Assembly (NCBI RefSeq): GCF_024585285.1
Contig: NZ_CP040755.1
Span: forward strand, 4,092,001 to 4,156,000
From: Colwellia sp. M166
GTDB taxonomy: Bacteria; Pseudomonadota; Gammaproteobacteria; Enterobacterales; Alteromonadaceae
Direction: 5' to 3'
Length of the DNA stretch: 64,000 nucleotides
Part shown: positions 1 through 9,965 of the stretch, piece by piece
Layout: every line of letters begins with the position of its first letter
How positions within the stretch are numbered: position 1 is the stretch's first letter
Translations under genes and position numbers: made by a program
The notes under the pieces: model-generated
Database searches by the model: none
Told to the model about the DNA's origin: nothing
The model's input: the letters and a program-made list of their open reading frames with translations, nothing else

Positions 1-1069
1 CTGATTTATTCAGTACTAATAATTTTTTACTATCTTCAACGCCAACTTCTGCTAATACTTCATGAACAACATCAAGTTGTGTACGAAAAGAGGGGTCAGC
101 AGCATCAACCACATATAGCAATAATGAAGCGTCATGGGCTTCTGCTAAGGTTGAATGAAATGAGGCAACGAGGTCGTGCGGTAATTTTTTAATAAAACCG
201 ACGGTATCAGAGACTAATATTCTCGGCTGGGTGGTTGGATACAAAGCACGGACGGTAGTATCAAGGGTGGCAAACAATTTGTTTTCACCTTCAACATCAC
301 TACCAGTAATTGCTCGCATCATTGACGATTTTCCAGCATTGGTATAGCCAACTAAAGCAACACAAAATAGCTCTGAGCGCTGTGTGCGACGTCCTTGCAT
401 TTCGTCTTGCACGCTCACTAACTCGCGTTTTAATTCGGCTAATTGGTCGCGTACTTTCCGACGGTTTAATTCCAGTGTAGTTTCACCTGCGCCTTTACCC
501 ATTTGACGTTCTTTATCACCACAAGAGGACTCACGAAGTCGTGGCGCGACATAATTAAGTCGGGCAATTTCAACTTGTAATTTCGCTGTTTTAGTACGAG
601 CATGGCGACTAAAAATTTCGATGATGATACCGGTACGGTCAAATACCTCTACGCCTAGTTGATTTTCAACATTACGTAATTGAGACGGACTCAGGTCACA
701 ATCAAATACCACCACATCGGCACAACCAAAGGGAAGGTTTTCAGACGGTATATCTGACGATGTCATGGCCATTGCCGCTTCATCCGCTAGCGCTTTAGCT
801 GCAGAGTATTCAACTTCTTCAATGTCTTCAACATCACCTTTGTTACCCGTAAGATGAGCTATTTCAGCTAGTTTTCCTAAACCCAGTACATTCACTCTTT
901 TTGTTGAACTTAGTTTTTGCGATTGAGTACCAACCACTTTAAAGCCTAAGGTTGTGACTAAGCGAGCGAGCTCTGCTAGAGATTCAGTAGCTTCATCACC
1001 TTTAAATTCAGGTGTGGCAATAGAAATAAGTAGGGCATGATTAAGGGCTGCTTTTGCGGTTAGTTGCAT
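1..1069 (-). CDS. HflX-like GTPase, 3' end outside window
   Basis: Partial gene; about 356 N-terminal residues are visible and the stop lies beyond the left edge. It resembles HflX, a ribosome-associated GTPase that splits stalled or stressed ribosomes. Seen: an N-terminal HflX domain with a conserved LSPSQLRNVE segment, a glycine-rich GKGAGETTLE linker, then the G domain with P-loop GYTNAGKSS (G241-S249), the DTVGF switch and the NKSD guanine motif near the cut end. The ATG at 1069 is the first good start. It is not next to hfq, where the main hflX of gammaproteobacteria normally sits, and the linker has an unusual RESSCGDKERQ segment, so I take it as a paralogue. It is divergent from the MYG1 gene. 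Confidence 0.85.
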   Translation of the reverse strand, partial: MQLTAKAALNHALLISIATPEFKGDEATESLAELARLVTTLGFKVVGTQSQKLSSTKRVNVLGLGKLAEIAHLTGNKGDVEDIEEVEYSAAKALADEAAMAMTSSDIPSENLPFGCADVVVFDCDLSPSQLRNVENQLGVEVFDRTGIIIEIFSRHARTKTAKLQVEIARLNYVAPRLRESSCGDKERQMGKGAGETTLELNRRKVRDQLAELKRELVSVQDEMQGRRTQRSELFCVALVGYTNAGKSSMMRAITGSDVEGENKLFATLDTTVRALYPTTQPRILVSDTVGFIKKLPHDLVASFHSTLAEAHDASLLLYVVDAADPSFRTQLDVVHEVLAEVGVEDSKKLLVLNKS

Positions 1070-1325
1070 AATGGTTTGATATTGTGCACCTGAGTGCAAA
1101 CCTAGTGTTAACAAAGTAGCTTGATCCTACGCTGTTATCGACCAGCTTTATAGGTTTAGTGTCGTGGATTTGAATTTATTGCCTACTCAACTGTTGTTAT
1201 TGTTGGTATTCGTATAGAATTCGGCCTTAATTTTTCCTATTTAGCACTTTATTAAATTGGAAACTCATTATATGACTGCTTCATATTTCTGTCTAACCTG
1301 ACACAAGCTAATTAAAAGAATATAA

Positions 1326-2195
1326 ATGACTGATAAAACAATAGTAACGCATGACGGTAATTTTCATGCAGACGATGTATTTAGTATCGCTGCCCTTAAA
1401 AGTATTTTTCCTGGTTTTAACTTGATACGCACACGCGATCTAGACGTTATTGCCAAGGCTGACATTGTGATTGATGTTGGCGGTGAATATGACGCAGATG
1501 CTGGTCGTTTTGATCATCATCAACGTGGTGGGGCAGGCGCACGCGAAAATGGTATTCCTTATTCGTCATTTGGTTTAATTTGGCAAAAATATGGTTTAGC
1601 GCTATGTCAAAATAATCAAGAAGTCGCTAATGCGGTTGATGACGGTTTAGTGTCGACTATTGATGCCATTGATTGCGGCCATGTGGAAGGTGTTGCTCAA
1701 GGGATTAGTTTGAGCCAAACCATTTCAATGTTTAACCCTACATGGCAAGAAGATGGCGACTTTGATGGTTGTTTTAATGAAGCGGTTGATTTTGCTGCAC
1801 GTATTTTAGCGCGTTTTATTGCCTCTGCAAGCGGCGGTATTAGCGCGAAAACGATTGTTGCTCAGGCAATTGAAAACGCTGAAGATCCGCGGGTTATTGT
1901 CTTAGAAAAATATACACCGTGGAAAAGAACGGTACATGCTTTGTCGACAGAAGCGTTATATATGGTTTATCCATCGCAATCAGGTCAATGGCGAATTCAA
2001 ACCGTGCCGGTTGAACCGGGTTCATTTGAAGATAGGAAATCATTACCACACGCGTGGGCTGGTTTATCGGGTAAAGCACTACAAGAAGTAACCGGTATTG
2101 ATGATGCTATGTTTTGTCATAATGGTTTATTTATTGCTGGCGCAGAGTCGTTTGCTAACACCATGAAAATGGCCGCTATTGCACTAGCAGAATAA
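1326..2195 (+). CDS. MYG1 family (DHH-like) metal-dependent nuclease
   Basis: 289-residue protein of the MYG1/UPF0160 family. The eukaryotic members are 3'-5' RNA exonucleases and the bacterial ones are uncharacterised. Seen: the N-terminal metal motif HDGNFHADD (residues 9-17), VIDVGGEYD, and the double histidine FDHHQRGG (about residues 63-70), as in DHH phosphoesterases. The C-terminal half carries the family's AWAGLSG and FCHNGLFI segments. No signal peptide, so cytoplasmic. The ATG follows an A/T-rich leader with only a weak ribosome site (AAAAGAA). It ends at a hairpin shared with the convergent aminotransferase gene and probably stands alone. Confidence 0.85.
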   Translation: MTDKTIVTHDGNFHADDVFSIAALKSIFPGFNLIRTRDLDVIAKADIVIDVGGEYDADAGRFDHHQRGGAGARENGIPYSSFGLIWQKYGLALCQNNQEVANAVDDGLVSTIDAIDCGHVEGVAQGISLSQTISMFNPTWQEDGDFDGCFNEAVDFAARILARFIASASGGISAKTIVAQAIENAEDPRVIVLEKYTPWKRTVHALSTEALYMVYPSQSGQWRIQTVPVEPGSFEDRKSLPHAWAGLSGKALQEVTGIDDAMFCHNGLFIAGAESFANTMKMAAIALAE

Positions 2196-2260
2196 CCATC
2201 TCATTAGCTATGTTGAGATGTAGATATGTAGTCATTTTGCAGTGAATTAGATTTGAATAA

Positions 2261-2292
2261 AAAAGCACGAGTATAGCTATATTCGTGCTTTT
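2261..2292. terminator. Bidirectional rho-independent terminator
   Basis: A 15-bp inverted repeat (2261-2275 and 2278-2292, one G-T pair) carries A4 at its left edge and T5 at its right, so it can end both the rightward MYG1 gene and the leftward aminotransferase gene. Confidence 0.85.
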
Positions 2293-2322
2293 TGTTGTTG
2301 ATTTCTGATGCCTACTTTACGC

Positions 2323-3648
2323 TTACTTTACTTCAAGTGCTTCTGCCATTGCTTCTTCAGCTACTTGCTCTAACCAGGTAAAGTCGATGGTTTGATGTGC
2401 TTCACAAATAAACCACGGTTCACGCGAGTCAGGCTCTAGCATGACACCTTTGTCGATTAAATTCAGGGCAAATTGCGTGTATAAATCACTATTGGTTTTT
2501 TTCCAGTCACGATAGTTCTGCGGTACACTGGCGCCAAAATGCACACCAAACATGGCATTAGGACCGGCAAAACAATGTTCAATATCAAACTTGCTAAATA
2601 CGCGCGACAGCAGAGCTTGAATTTCTTCGCCAACACGGTCGATCGTGGTAAGGGCATCGGTTTCTTTCAATAATGTTAAGGTGGCTTTTGCTGCGCTTAA
2701 TGCCACCATATTAGCGGTATAAGTACCGCCATGCGTTACACCATTTTTATCAAAAGATATCGCACTCATGACATCCGCTCGGCCACCAAATGCCGCAACA
2801 GGGTAACCATTACCCATCGCTTTAGCATACGTGGTTAAGTCAGCATGAATGTTATACAAAGCTTGCACGCCACCTTTAGCGACGCGGAAACCGGTTTTTA
2901 CTTCGTCCATGATCAGTAATGAACCGTTGCTGTCAGATAGTTCACGTAGCTTTTGCATATAGGCTTGTGTTGAGGCAATGGAACCACAGTTGCCCATGAT
3001 AGGTTCGATTAAGATCGCTGCTATATCATCACTATGTTGTGCAAAAACAGCGTCGATAGCAGCAAAGTCGTTTAAAGGCACACTAACTTGATGTTCGCGT
3101 GTACTTTGCGGAATACCGGCACCAAATGGAATAATTTCTGGTGAGTTTTTATCGTCTAGTTGCCAGTTATCAACATCAGACTTCCACATAACTTCATCAT
3201 GTAAACCATGAAAGCCGCCTTCAACCACAACAATTTTATTACGTTTTGTAAAACCACGAGCAGTGCGTACTGCGCCGATAACCGCTTCGGTACCTGAATT
3301 AGCAAAACGCATTTTTTCAATGTTAGGACAAAGCGACTTCACCAATTCGACAACGTCAGAATCCAGACCGGTTGAAAACCCTGAAATACTGCCAATGTTG
3401 GTGATGGCATTAATCACGGCATTATCAACACGTTCATCGCGGTAGCCTAAAATGATAGGGCCGTAAGCTAAACGAAAATCTACGAATGTTTGCTCGTCGC
3501 AATCAGTAATTGTACAGCCTTTCATACTGCTCAAAAATACTGTGTTGTCTTCTCCCCAATAGCGATAGCTATCAGCAACGCCTAAAGGCATGTTTTGGTG
3601 TGCTCGTTTGAGCATAGCGACACTATTAGGTTTGTGTGTTTTGGTCAT
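2323..3648 (-). CDS. Class III (GSA-type) PLP aminotransferase
   Basis: Fold-type I PLP enzyme of the class III aminotransferase / glutamate-1-semialdehyde aminomutase family, 441 residues from the ATG at 3648. An in-frame TTG at 3660 adds four residues without a better ribosome site. Seen: FANSGTEAV phosphate-binding loop, FHGLHD, the IMDEVKTGFR aspartate motif and the PLP lysine in TYAKAMGNGYP (K276 from this start). It is unlikely to be the housekeeping HemL, because proteins of this kind occur as extra copies in catabolic loci and the substrate cannot be read from sequence. It lies just downstream of the betaine transport genes on the same strand, but a strong terminator at 3772-3804 separates them, so it is probably its own unit. 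Confidence 0.75.
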   Translation of the reverse strand: MTKTHKPNSVAMLKRAHQNMPLGVADSYRYWGEDNTVFLSSMKGCTITDCDEQTFVDFRLAYGPIILGYRDERVDNAVINAITNIGSISGFSTGLDSDVVELVKSLCPNIEKMRFANSGTEAVIGAVRTARGFTKRNKIVVVEGGFHGLHDEVMWKSDVDNWQLDDKNSPEIIPFGAGIPQSTREHQVSVPLNDFAAIDAVFAQHSDDIAAILIEPIMGNCGSIASTQAYMQKLRELSDSNGSLLIMDEVKTGFRVAKGGVQALYNIHADLTTYAKAMGNGYPVAAFGGRADVMSAISFDKNGVTHGGTYTANMVALSAAKATLTLLKETDALTTIDRVGEEIQALLSRVFSKFDIEHCFAGPNAMFGVHFGASVPQNYRDWKKTNSDLYTQFALNLIDKGVMLEPDSREPWFICEAHQTIDFTWLEQVAEEAMAEALEVK

Positions 3649-3771
3649 AAGGTGGTCCAATCTAGCGGTTTATTTTTCACAAAAAAAGGTGATATTTAAT
3701 GACGGGGATAATACAGGTAACACACGGCATCAGGAAGTGTTAGCAGGCATTTAACAATAATTTAGTGATAA

Positions 3772-3804
3772 AAAAGCTCTTACACATTCAGTGTAAGAGC
3801 TTTT
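3772..3804. terminator. Rho-independent terminator after the porin gene
   Basis: Perfect 14-bp arms (3772-3785, 3791-3804) around a 5-base loop. Read leftwards it ends in a run of six T. It closes the transporter-porin unit before the aminotransferase gene. Confidence 0.85.
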
Positions 3805-3881
3805 GAAAGCACAAAGATTAAAAAATCAATAGCTGCTTTATTATCTTGCTTAACTTAACCCAAGTTAACTTAGTTGAGTTG

Positions 3882-4601
3882 TCATAAATCAAAAGTACGA
3901 GAAACAGTGAACACAACCCGTGTATCAGCAGTATCAATATTCATACTGGTGTCTTCAACAGCTAAGTTAAGAGCAAAGCCTTCATAACTGGTTATATACT
4001 CAAGGCATATATGATTGTATGTATCATTTTCATTCCATGCCCATTTGTTTTCATCGTTTGACGTTGAACGATCAAAGCTGGCTTTTATACTATGACCCGG
4101 AGCAATCTCAATGGTATGGGCAACCATAGCAATATAGTGGCCTACATCAAGACCAAAATAGTCCCAGCTATACCAAAAGTTTAATTCGGTATCACCGACT
4201 GACGAGTTATAGGCAAATTTGGCGTAAGTTTCAGGATAATTATAGCTATCTGAGGCTGAGTCACCATGATAAGTATAATAAGCGATACCAGCGTCTAGGC
4301 CGACTTTCTCATTTAACTGAAAGTACTTACCTACATAAGCATCCCATTCTAGATTAGTGTCGTCACCGTTACCAAAATCAACATTTGACGCCCAAGTGCC
4401 GACATAAAAACCGTTAGCGGCTGAGTAATCTAAACTGGCTTGTAACGCTGGATCATTTCCTGTTTGGCTAACGCCATTAAAGGTGTAATCAGAGGTTACA
4501 CTAACCGTAGCAGATAAATCAGCTAACGCAGCTGAAGATACGGTTAATAAACAACTTGTTGCTAAGGCAATAATACTTTTTTTCATTACTTTTGTACTCA
4601 T
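3882..4601 (-). CDS. TorF-like (Gcw_chp) putative outer-membrane porin
   Basis: 239 residues with a signal peptide (MKKSIIALATSCLL..., likely cleaved after SSAALA near residue 27). The mature part alternates aromatic and polar residues, typical of a small beta-barrel, and opens with the SVTSDYTFNGVSQTGNDPA segment that marks the TorF/Gcw_chp family. It ends in an aromatic-polar strand with terminal FDL. The start at 4601 lies four bases after the transporter stop, which implies one mRNA and coupled translation. In this context it could admit choline or betaine through the outer membrane. Its substrate is not known for the family. Confidence 0.75.
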   Translation of the reverse strand: MSTKVMKKSIIALATSCLLTVSSAALADLSATVSVTSDYTFNGVSQTGNDPALQASLDYSAANGFYVGTWASNVDFGNGDDTNLEWDAYVGKYFQLNEKVGLDAGIAYYTYHGDSASDSYNYPETYAKFAYNSSVGDTELNFWYSWDYFGLDVGHYIAMVAHTIEIAPGHSIKASFDRSTSNDENKWAWNENDTYNHICLEYITSYEGFALNLAVEDTSMNIDTADTRVVFTVSRTFDL

Positions 4602-4605
4602 TTAA

Positions 4606-5823
4606 TTAGGTCACATGTTCTATTTTAGTAAAATCTATTTTATTTTCTTTCGGTGAGCTCTCTATTGACGCCACTTCTTTGAATTTGGTTAATAAGATAT
4701 AACCAAAACACGTGAAGAATAAGCCAATAACCACAGCTCCAACCCATTGAATTTCTAGGAAGTCTAGTTTAAATAGCAAGGTAAGTAAGCTTAGTGCCGC
4801 AAGGTTACCCAAAAAGTATTTAACTCTTCCTACGCGAGCAACACCGACATTCAAGTTATCGGTATATAAACGAATGAGTGAGTCGAGCGAATTAATCACG
4901 AAAGTGATACCGACAACGGCCATGGCAAGATTATAAAAACCAGTGGTTTCTAGGCCATTTAAGTTGTAGTAGTACAATACGCTAAACCATATTGCGATTG
5001 GGATAGAAGGAAATACCATCATAGCAACCAGTACTTGATAAGTACGTAAACCACCGACAAAACGTGCAGTAAATTGGCCGATCATAATACTCCATGCAAA
5101 CCACCAATAAAGGTAGAATTCATGATAATCATTCATCGGTAAAACAAACTCATGGATATTGCCAAAGTAGCCGCCAAGCAAGGAGAAGGTATTAGCAAAA
5201 TCGCTAAGACTTGAGTTTTCGCCCATAAAGGCACCGCCCCACATTAAGGCAATGAGGGCGATAAATAACCAGGTGGTGGCTAAGCTTAAAATACGTACAT
5301 AGCGGATGTTAGTACTTGAATATACGGCGGTTGCAATAACGAGCAGCACAATTAAGTAGAAACTACCAATAATAGATTCACCATCGCCAAGCTCGGGTAA
5401 GTACCAAGGCAAGTTAGATAGCAATAAATAGGCAGTAAAGGCACAGGTACCAATAATCACTATGTTATTGATGAGTTTCACCAGTGGCAGCTCAAAAAAG
5501 CGTACGCGTGGCTCGATAACACAAAAATAGAAACAGGTGAGAAAGTAAAAACTCCAAATCAAGAAGGCCCAAAAACCAAACTCAATAGCCAAGGGATTAG
5601 TGAAGCCATATTCGGGACTGGTGACTAAATCACCATAACCCGCAAACTCAGTTAATGGAAACATGATCAGTCCCACATCTAAGCCAGAAGTAAACAAAAT
5701 GGCGATAAAGGTGAAGGTTTTAACCGGGGTAACACCTACACAGCGTACGTTTCCCCAACGATATAAAATAAATGCGATAGTGGCAAAGGTAAATAAAATA
5801 CCGGCAGATAACCAAGCTGTCAT
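4606..5823 (-). CDS. Compact BCCT-type transporter (choline/betaine candidate)
   Basis: 405-residue inner-membrane protein with about 11 hydrophobic segments. The segment YWWFAWSIMIGQFTARFVGG (about residues 240-259) matches the BCCT signature (WWxxWSPFxGxFxARxSRG), and FPSIPIAIWFSVL follows it as in the family. BCCT carriers such as BetT move choline, betaine or carnitine. This one is unusually short (members are usually about 500-680 residues) and the SRGR part of the signature is degraded to VGGLR. It is downstream of betIBA and coupled to a porin gene, so uptake of choline or a related quaternary amine is the natural guess. Confidence 0.7.
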   Translation of the reverse strand: MTAWLSAGILFTFATIAFILYRWGNVRCVGVTPVKTFTFIAILFTSGLDVGLIMFPLTEFAGYGDLVTSPEYGFTNPLAIEFGFWAFLIWSFYFLTCFYFCVIEPRVRFFELPLVKLINNIVIIGTCAFTAYLLLSNLPWYLPELGDGESIIGSFYLIVLLVIATAVYSSTNIRYVRILSLATTWLFIALIALMWGGAFMGENSSLSDFANTFSLLGGYFGNIHEFVLPMNDYHEFYLYWWFAWSIMIGQFTARFVGGLRTYQVLVAMMVFPSIPIAIWFSVLYYYNLNGLETTGFYNLAMAVVGITFVINSLDSLIRLYTDNLNVGVARVGRVKYFLGNLAALSLLTLLFKLDFLEIQWVGAVVIGLFFTCFGYILLTKFKEVASIESSPKENKIDFTKIEHVT

Positions 5824-5942
5824 GATTTTCTCCCTGTTGTGCTTTCAATCAATATAAAGATAACTAACTCCTCTTCTTTTTTTATAGTTAGAGTATTCAG
5901 CAGCACCTAATAAATCGGTTTAATATTAGGTTTCAAACGTTA

Positions 5943-5993
5943 ATTGTCGCCGTCATACTGTAGTCGTTATAAAAACGCGATGACGGCGATAAT
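5943..5993. repeat. Long imperfect hairpin upstream of the transporter gene
   Basis: Arms 5943-5956 and 5980-5993 pair over 14 bases with one mismatch (core TCGCCGTCAT / ATGACGGCGA) around a 23-base loop. It sits between betA and the transporter gene with no good T run, so it may be a leader structure, processing site or small repeat. Confidence 0.5.
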
Positions 5994-6036
5994 TAAGCTC
6001 TGAAAGATTACTCGCGATTAATATACCTATAAAATC

Positions 6037-6071
6037 TCAAGAAGCAGTTTCAGCTGAATCCTGCTTCTTGA
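6037..6071 (-). terminator. Hairpin after betA
   Basis: Perfect 11-bp arms (6037-6047, 6061-6071) 30 bases after the betA stop. Read leftwards, only GATTTTATA follows, so it is a weak or partial terminator. It may lower transporter expression relative to betIBA. Confidence 0.5.
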
Positions 6072-6100
6072 TGTGGCATGGGTATAAAATATTCTAAAAC

Positions 6101-7786
6101 TTAGTTTGTGGTTCTTTTTGGCAACGCTGAACGTTGTTGCTGTTGCCAGTTAGGATCTATGGTGACTGTCGCGCTAGAAGCAGCAAGTAACTCACGGCCT
6201 CTAATAATGTCGGCTGCGCGTTCAGCAACCATAATTGTTGGTGCGTTTAGGTTGCCGTTTGGAATGGTAGGGAAAATTGACGAATCAACCACGCGCAGAC
6301 CTTCAATACCATGGACACGAGTTTCTGGATCAACCACTGCCAATTCATCTGTGCCCATTTTGCATGAGCAAGATGGATGGTAGGCACTTTCAACAAATTC
6401 ACGAACAAAGCTGTCTATTTCTTCATCGCTTTGAATATGTGTACCGGGTTGAATTTCTTCACCGCGATATTCATCAAGTGCCTGTTGATTAATAATTTCT
6501 CGGGTTAAGCGTACACAAGCACGAAAGCCTTCGCGGTCATCTTCATGCTCAAGGTAATTAAACAAAATTTCTGGATGGGCTTTAGGATCCGCTGAAAGTG
6601 CTTTAATATGGCCGCGACTTTTTGGCTTGTTATGGCCAATATGTACTTGAAAACCATGACCAGCAAAAGCTTCTTTACCGTCGTAGCGCATAGCGGCAGG
6701 TAAAAAATGGTATTGTAAATCAGGCCATTCAACACTGGCTTTAGAGCGAATAAAGCCACAAGACTCAAAGTGGTTGGTTGACCCTAAACCTTTTTTAGTT
6801 AAGATCCAACGTACACCGATTTTAAGCTTACTAAACCAATCTAATTTGCCATTCAGTGAAATAGGTTTTTTACATTTAAATTGAAAGTAAAATTCAAGGT
6901 GATCTTGTAGGTTTTGGCCCACACCGGGTAAATCATGCTTTACTTCAATATTGGCAGCGTTAAGGACCGCTTTTGGGCCTATGCCAGATAGTTGTAAAAT
7001 ATGTGGTGAGCCAACTGAGCCGGCAGATAAAATAACTTCTTTACTGGCTTTAACATCAAAATTTTCGCCTTTGCGCTCATACCTAACACCAACGGCTTTT
7101 TTACCTTCAAGTAGTACTTTGTGTACTAATGCATGGGTTATAACGGTTAAATTGTTACGCGCCATAGCAGGGCGTAAGTAGGCATTGGCTGTTGAGCTGC
7201 GCACGCCGTTTTTAACTGTCATGTGCATTGGGCCAAAGCCTTCTTGCTGTTCGCCATTATAATCTTTAGTGGCAAAGTAACCGGCTTCAACACCCGCATT
7301 TACAAACGCTTGGTAAAGCGGATTTTGCATTTGATTACCGTTGTTGACACCTAAAGGGCCATTTTTTGCACGGTAGTCATTGGCATTAAATGCCCAATCT
7401 TCGGACTTTTTAAAGTAAGGTAAACAGTGAGCATAATCCCAGTTTTGAGCGCCATGCTGTTGCCATTCATCAAAGTCTTTTGCGTGACCGCGTACATAAA
7501 CCATGCCGTTAATTGATGAAGACCCCCCAAGCACTTTACCGCGAGGGCAATGCATGCGGCGATTATTAAGAAATGGCTCAGGTTGGGTTTCAAATTGCCA
7601 AGCGTATTTTTTGGTATTCATCGGAATAGACAACGCGGTGGGCATTTGTATAAAAATGCTTTTATCACTGCCTCCGGTTTCGATCAGTAAAATATTGTTA
7701 TTACTGTCTTCACTCAGACGATTTGCTAATACACAGCCCGCTGAGCCTGCACCAACAATAATATAATCAAATTTTTCGCTTTTCAT
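6101..7786 (-). CDS. betA: Choline dehydrogenase BetA
   Basis: 561-residue GMC-family flavoprotein that oxidises choline to betaine aldehyde, feeding electrons to the respiratory chain. Seen: N-terminal FAD motif [13 protein letters not shown] (about residues 12-24), [14 protein letters not shown] around the flavin, the second GMC signature [15 protein letters not shown], and the catalytic histidine in [12 protein letters not shown] (H470) followed by [10 protein letters not shown] near the C terminus. Length matches BetA (about 556). It is third in betI-betB-betA, 70 bases after betB. The C-terminal tail is glutamine-rich and probably dispensable. Confidence 0.92.
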   Translation of the reverse strand: MKSEKFDYIIVGAGSAGCVLANRLSEDSNNNILLIETGGSDKSIFIQMPTALSIPMNTKKYAWQFETQPEPFLNNRRMHCPRGKVLGGSSSINGMVYVRGHAKDFDEWQQHGAQNWDYAHCLPYFKKSEDWAFNANDYRAKNGPLGVNNGNQMQNPLYQAFVNAGVEAGYFATKDYNGEQQEGFGPMHMTVKNGVRSSTANAYLRPAMARNNLTVITHALVHKVLLEGKKAVGVRYERKGENFDVKASKEVILSAGSVGSPHILQLSGIGPKAVLNAANIEVKHDLPGVGQNLQDHLEFYFQFKCKKPISLNGKLDWFSKLKIGVRWILTKKGLGSTNHFESCGFIRSKASVEWPDLQYHFLPAAMRYDGKEAFAGHGFQVHIGHNKPKSRGHIKALSADPKAHPEILFNYLEHEDDREGFRACVRLTREIINQQALDEYRGEEIQPGTHIQSDEEIDSFVREFVESAYHPSCSCKMGTDELAVVDPETRVHGIEGLRVVDSSIFPTIPNGNLNAPTIMVAERAADIIRGRELLAASSATVTIDPNWQQQQRSALPKRTTN

Positions 7787-7856
7787 TTAAAACCCATCTT
7801 AATAATTTAGTACGTTTGCCACTTTACGGCTTTGCTTTGGACACTAATTTACGTGC

Positions 7857-9320
7857 TTAAAAAGGACTGTCGAGTTTTTGTAGCCCAACATATACCGCTT
7901 TAATTTGTGTGAAGTGATCAAGTGTTGATAGGCCATTCTCACGGCCAATACCTGACTGCTTATAGCCACCAACAGGCATTTGTGCTGGCGATGCGCCGTA
8001 GCTGTTGATCCAACAAATACCGGCTTGCATTTGATGAACAACACGATGAGCACGGGTAATATCTTGAGTAAATACGCCTGCCGCTAAGCCTAGTTCTGTG
8101 TCGTTAGCGCGGCAGATCACTTCGTCTTCATCTTCAAAGCTTAGTACACTCATCACCGGACCAAAAATTTCTTCACGACAAATGGTCATTTCATCATGAC
8201 AATCACCAAAAATGGTTGGAGCGGTAAAGAAGCCATCAGGTGCATTTTCAGGGTGGAGTGCTTTGCCACCATGTAGTAGCGTTGCACCTTCTTTAATGCC
8301 GATATCAATATAGTTTTGTACAAGTTGTTGATGTTTTGCTGAGATAAGTGCGCCGAAATTAGTTTCAGGATCCATCGGATCACCAATAATAATATTGTTG
8401 CGTGTACGCTCGACAAGTTTTTCAATAAAAGCAGGGTAAAGTGATTTTTGTACAAATACACGTGTTCCATTAGTACATACTTCACCTTGGGTATAAAAAT
8501 TACCTAACATGGCGCCAGAAACTGCATTGTCGAGATCGGCATCATCAAAAATAATCAGTGGCGATTTACCGCCAAGTTCCATAGTGACATCTTTCAGTGA
8601 ACTTGCCGCCGCCGCCATCACTTTTTTACCGGTACCTACTTCACCAGTAAATGAAATTTTAGCAATTTCAGGATGATGTGTTAGCCAAGCGCCAACTTCA
8701 CCTGCACCTTGAACAACGTTAAATACGCCATTGGGTAAGCCAGCTTCAGTAAATATTTCAGCAAGTTTTAATGCGCCTAATGGCGTTTCTTCTGAGGGTT
8801 TGAAAATCATTACATTACCGCAAGCCAATGCTGGTGCAGCTTTCCAACAAGCAATTTGTAATGGATAGTTCCAAGCACCAATGCCAGCGCAAATCCCCAG
8901 TGGTTCACGACGGGTATAATAAAAATCGCCATCGACTGTTTGTTGATTACCTTCAACGCTAGGCGCTAACCCTGCGAAAAACTCAATAGAATCAGCACCA
9001 GATAAAACATCAACTACTGAGGCTTCTTGCCATGGTTTACCGGTATCTAGTACTTCAATTCTTGCCAGTTCATCATTGCGTTCACGTAATAATGCTACGG
9101 CTTTAAGTAAAATTCGGCTACGCTCCATTGCGCTCATTGCCGACCAAGTAGCAAAGCCAAGTTTTGCACTTGCTATTGCCTTTGCCTGTACTTGCTCATC
9201 AGCAACTTCAACTTGGTAGATAACTTTACCGGTTGCAGGGTTGATAACATCAAATGTTTCACCACTCGTGTTTTTAATATAAACACCATCGACATAATTT
9301 TTATAACGTGTTAGTGACAA
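7857..9320 (-). CDS. betB: Betaine aldehyde dehydrogenase BetB
   Basis: 487-residue NAD(P)-dependent aldehyde dehydrogenase that turns betaine aldehyde into glycine betaine. Seen: Rossmann motif [11 protein letters not shown], catalytic glutamate in MELGGKSP (E248), catalytic cysteine in GEVCTNGTR (C282), and [10 protein letters not shown] further on. The start is a TTG at 9320, seven bases after a clear GGAGATA ribosome site. No ATG lies nearby, and the N terminus ([10 protein letters not shown]) fits the family. It begins 18 bases after betI, in one operon with betI and betA. Confidence 0.93.
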   Translation of the reverse strand: MSLTRYKNYVDGVYIKNTSGETFDVINPATGKVIYQVEVADEQVQAKAIASAKLGFATWSAMSAMERSRILLKAVALLRERNDELARIEVLDTGKPWQEASVVDVLSGADSIEFFAGLAPSVEGNQQTVDGDFYYTRREPLGICAGIGAWNYPLQIACWKAAPALACGNVMIFKPSEETPLGALKLAEIFTEAGLPNGVFNVVQGAGEVGAWLTHHPEIAKISFTGEVGTGKKVMAAAASSLKDVTMELGGKSPLIIFDDADLDNAVSGAMLGNFYTQGEVCTNGTRVFVQKSLYPAFIEKLVERTRNNIIIGDPMDPETNFGALISAKHQQLVQNYIDIGIKEGATLLHGGKALHPENAPDGFFTAPTIFGDCHDEMTICREEIFGPVMSVLSFEDEDEVICRANDTELGLAAGVFTQDITRAHRVVHQMQAGICWINSYGASPAQMPVGGYKQSGIGRENGLSTLDHFTQIKAVYVGLQKLDSPF

Positions 9321-9338
9321 GTAATATCTCCACTTTCT

Positions 9339-9929
9339 TTAATTTAATGAGTTAAGTTGCTCGTCTATAAAGCTTTTACATAATTGCTCAGCTTGTTTGA
9401 ACTCTGCTTCTGGCTTGGTGCTTAACGCACAGCGTAGCCAGAAACCATCAATCATGGCCGCCGTTTGCTTTGCCGCTATTTGTGCCGCGTCATCAGCTAG
9501 TAGTTGACGAAATGAGAATAGTAGGTTGCTGTATAAACGCTTACTATTGATATTTTGCAATCTTCTCAATTTAGCGTCATGCATTGACTCTGTCCAAAAG
9601 CTCAGCCATGTTTTAATGGCCGGAGTCGAACGCTGAAATGGCGTAAAATTGGCTTCTATGATTATTTTTAATCGTTCAGTCGCATCAAGATGTTTAACAG
9701 AAATTCGAGCAATTAGTGCCAATCTTAGTTGCTCTAATAGATGCATAATTGTCGCTTCTATAAGCCCTTGTTTACCACCAAAATAATGGCTAATAATTCC
9801 TGAAGATAAGCCAGCAATACGGCTGATGGTGATAATGGTCGTGCTTTGTAAACCGAACTCACCAATCGATTCTAGCGTGGCATCGATTAATTGTTGTTTA
9901 CGTACGGGTTTCATTCCAACTTTAGGCAT
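9339..9929 (-). CDS. betI: BetI, TetR-family choline-responsive repressor
   Basis: 196-residue TetR-type repressor. BetI represses the choline-to-betaine genes and is relieved by choline. The start at 9929 gives MPKVGMKPVRKQQLI, matching the N terminus known for BetI. A longer frame to 9962 would read through the operator and is rejected. The N-terminal helix-turn-helix spans about residues 10-55 (STTIITISRIAGLSSGIISHYFGGK) and the C-terminal ligand domain contains the conserved TWLSFW segment. It leads the betI-betB-betA operon and is preceded by a perfect 18-bp palindrome, so it probably represses itself and the operon. Confidence 0.92.
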   Translation of the reverse strand: MPKVGMKPVRKQQLIDATLESIGEFGLQSTTIITISRIAGLSSGIISHYFGGKQGLIEATIMHLLEQLRLALIARISVKHLDATERLKIIIEANFTPFQRSTPAIKTWLSFWTESMHDAKLRRLQNINSKRLYSNLLFSFRQLLADDAAQIAAKQTAAMIDGFWLRCALSTKPEAEFKQAEQLCKSFIDEQLNSLN

Positions 9930-9947
9930 AAAGAGTTTTCTTTTTTT

Positions 9948-9965
9948 TAATTGAACGTTCAATTA
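9948..9965. promoter_or_regulatory. BetI operator candidate
   Basis: Perfect 18-bp palindrome TAATTGAACGTTCAATTA, 18 bases upstream of the betI start. The core ATTGAACGTTCAAT resembles the BetI site I remember from enteric bet promoters. No second full copy was seen in front of the transporter gene. Confidence 0.8.

Noticed and set aside
9930-9962. Longer N terminus for BetI
   Set aside because: It overlaps the 18-bp operator and lacks a ribosome site; the family N terminus begins at 9929.
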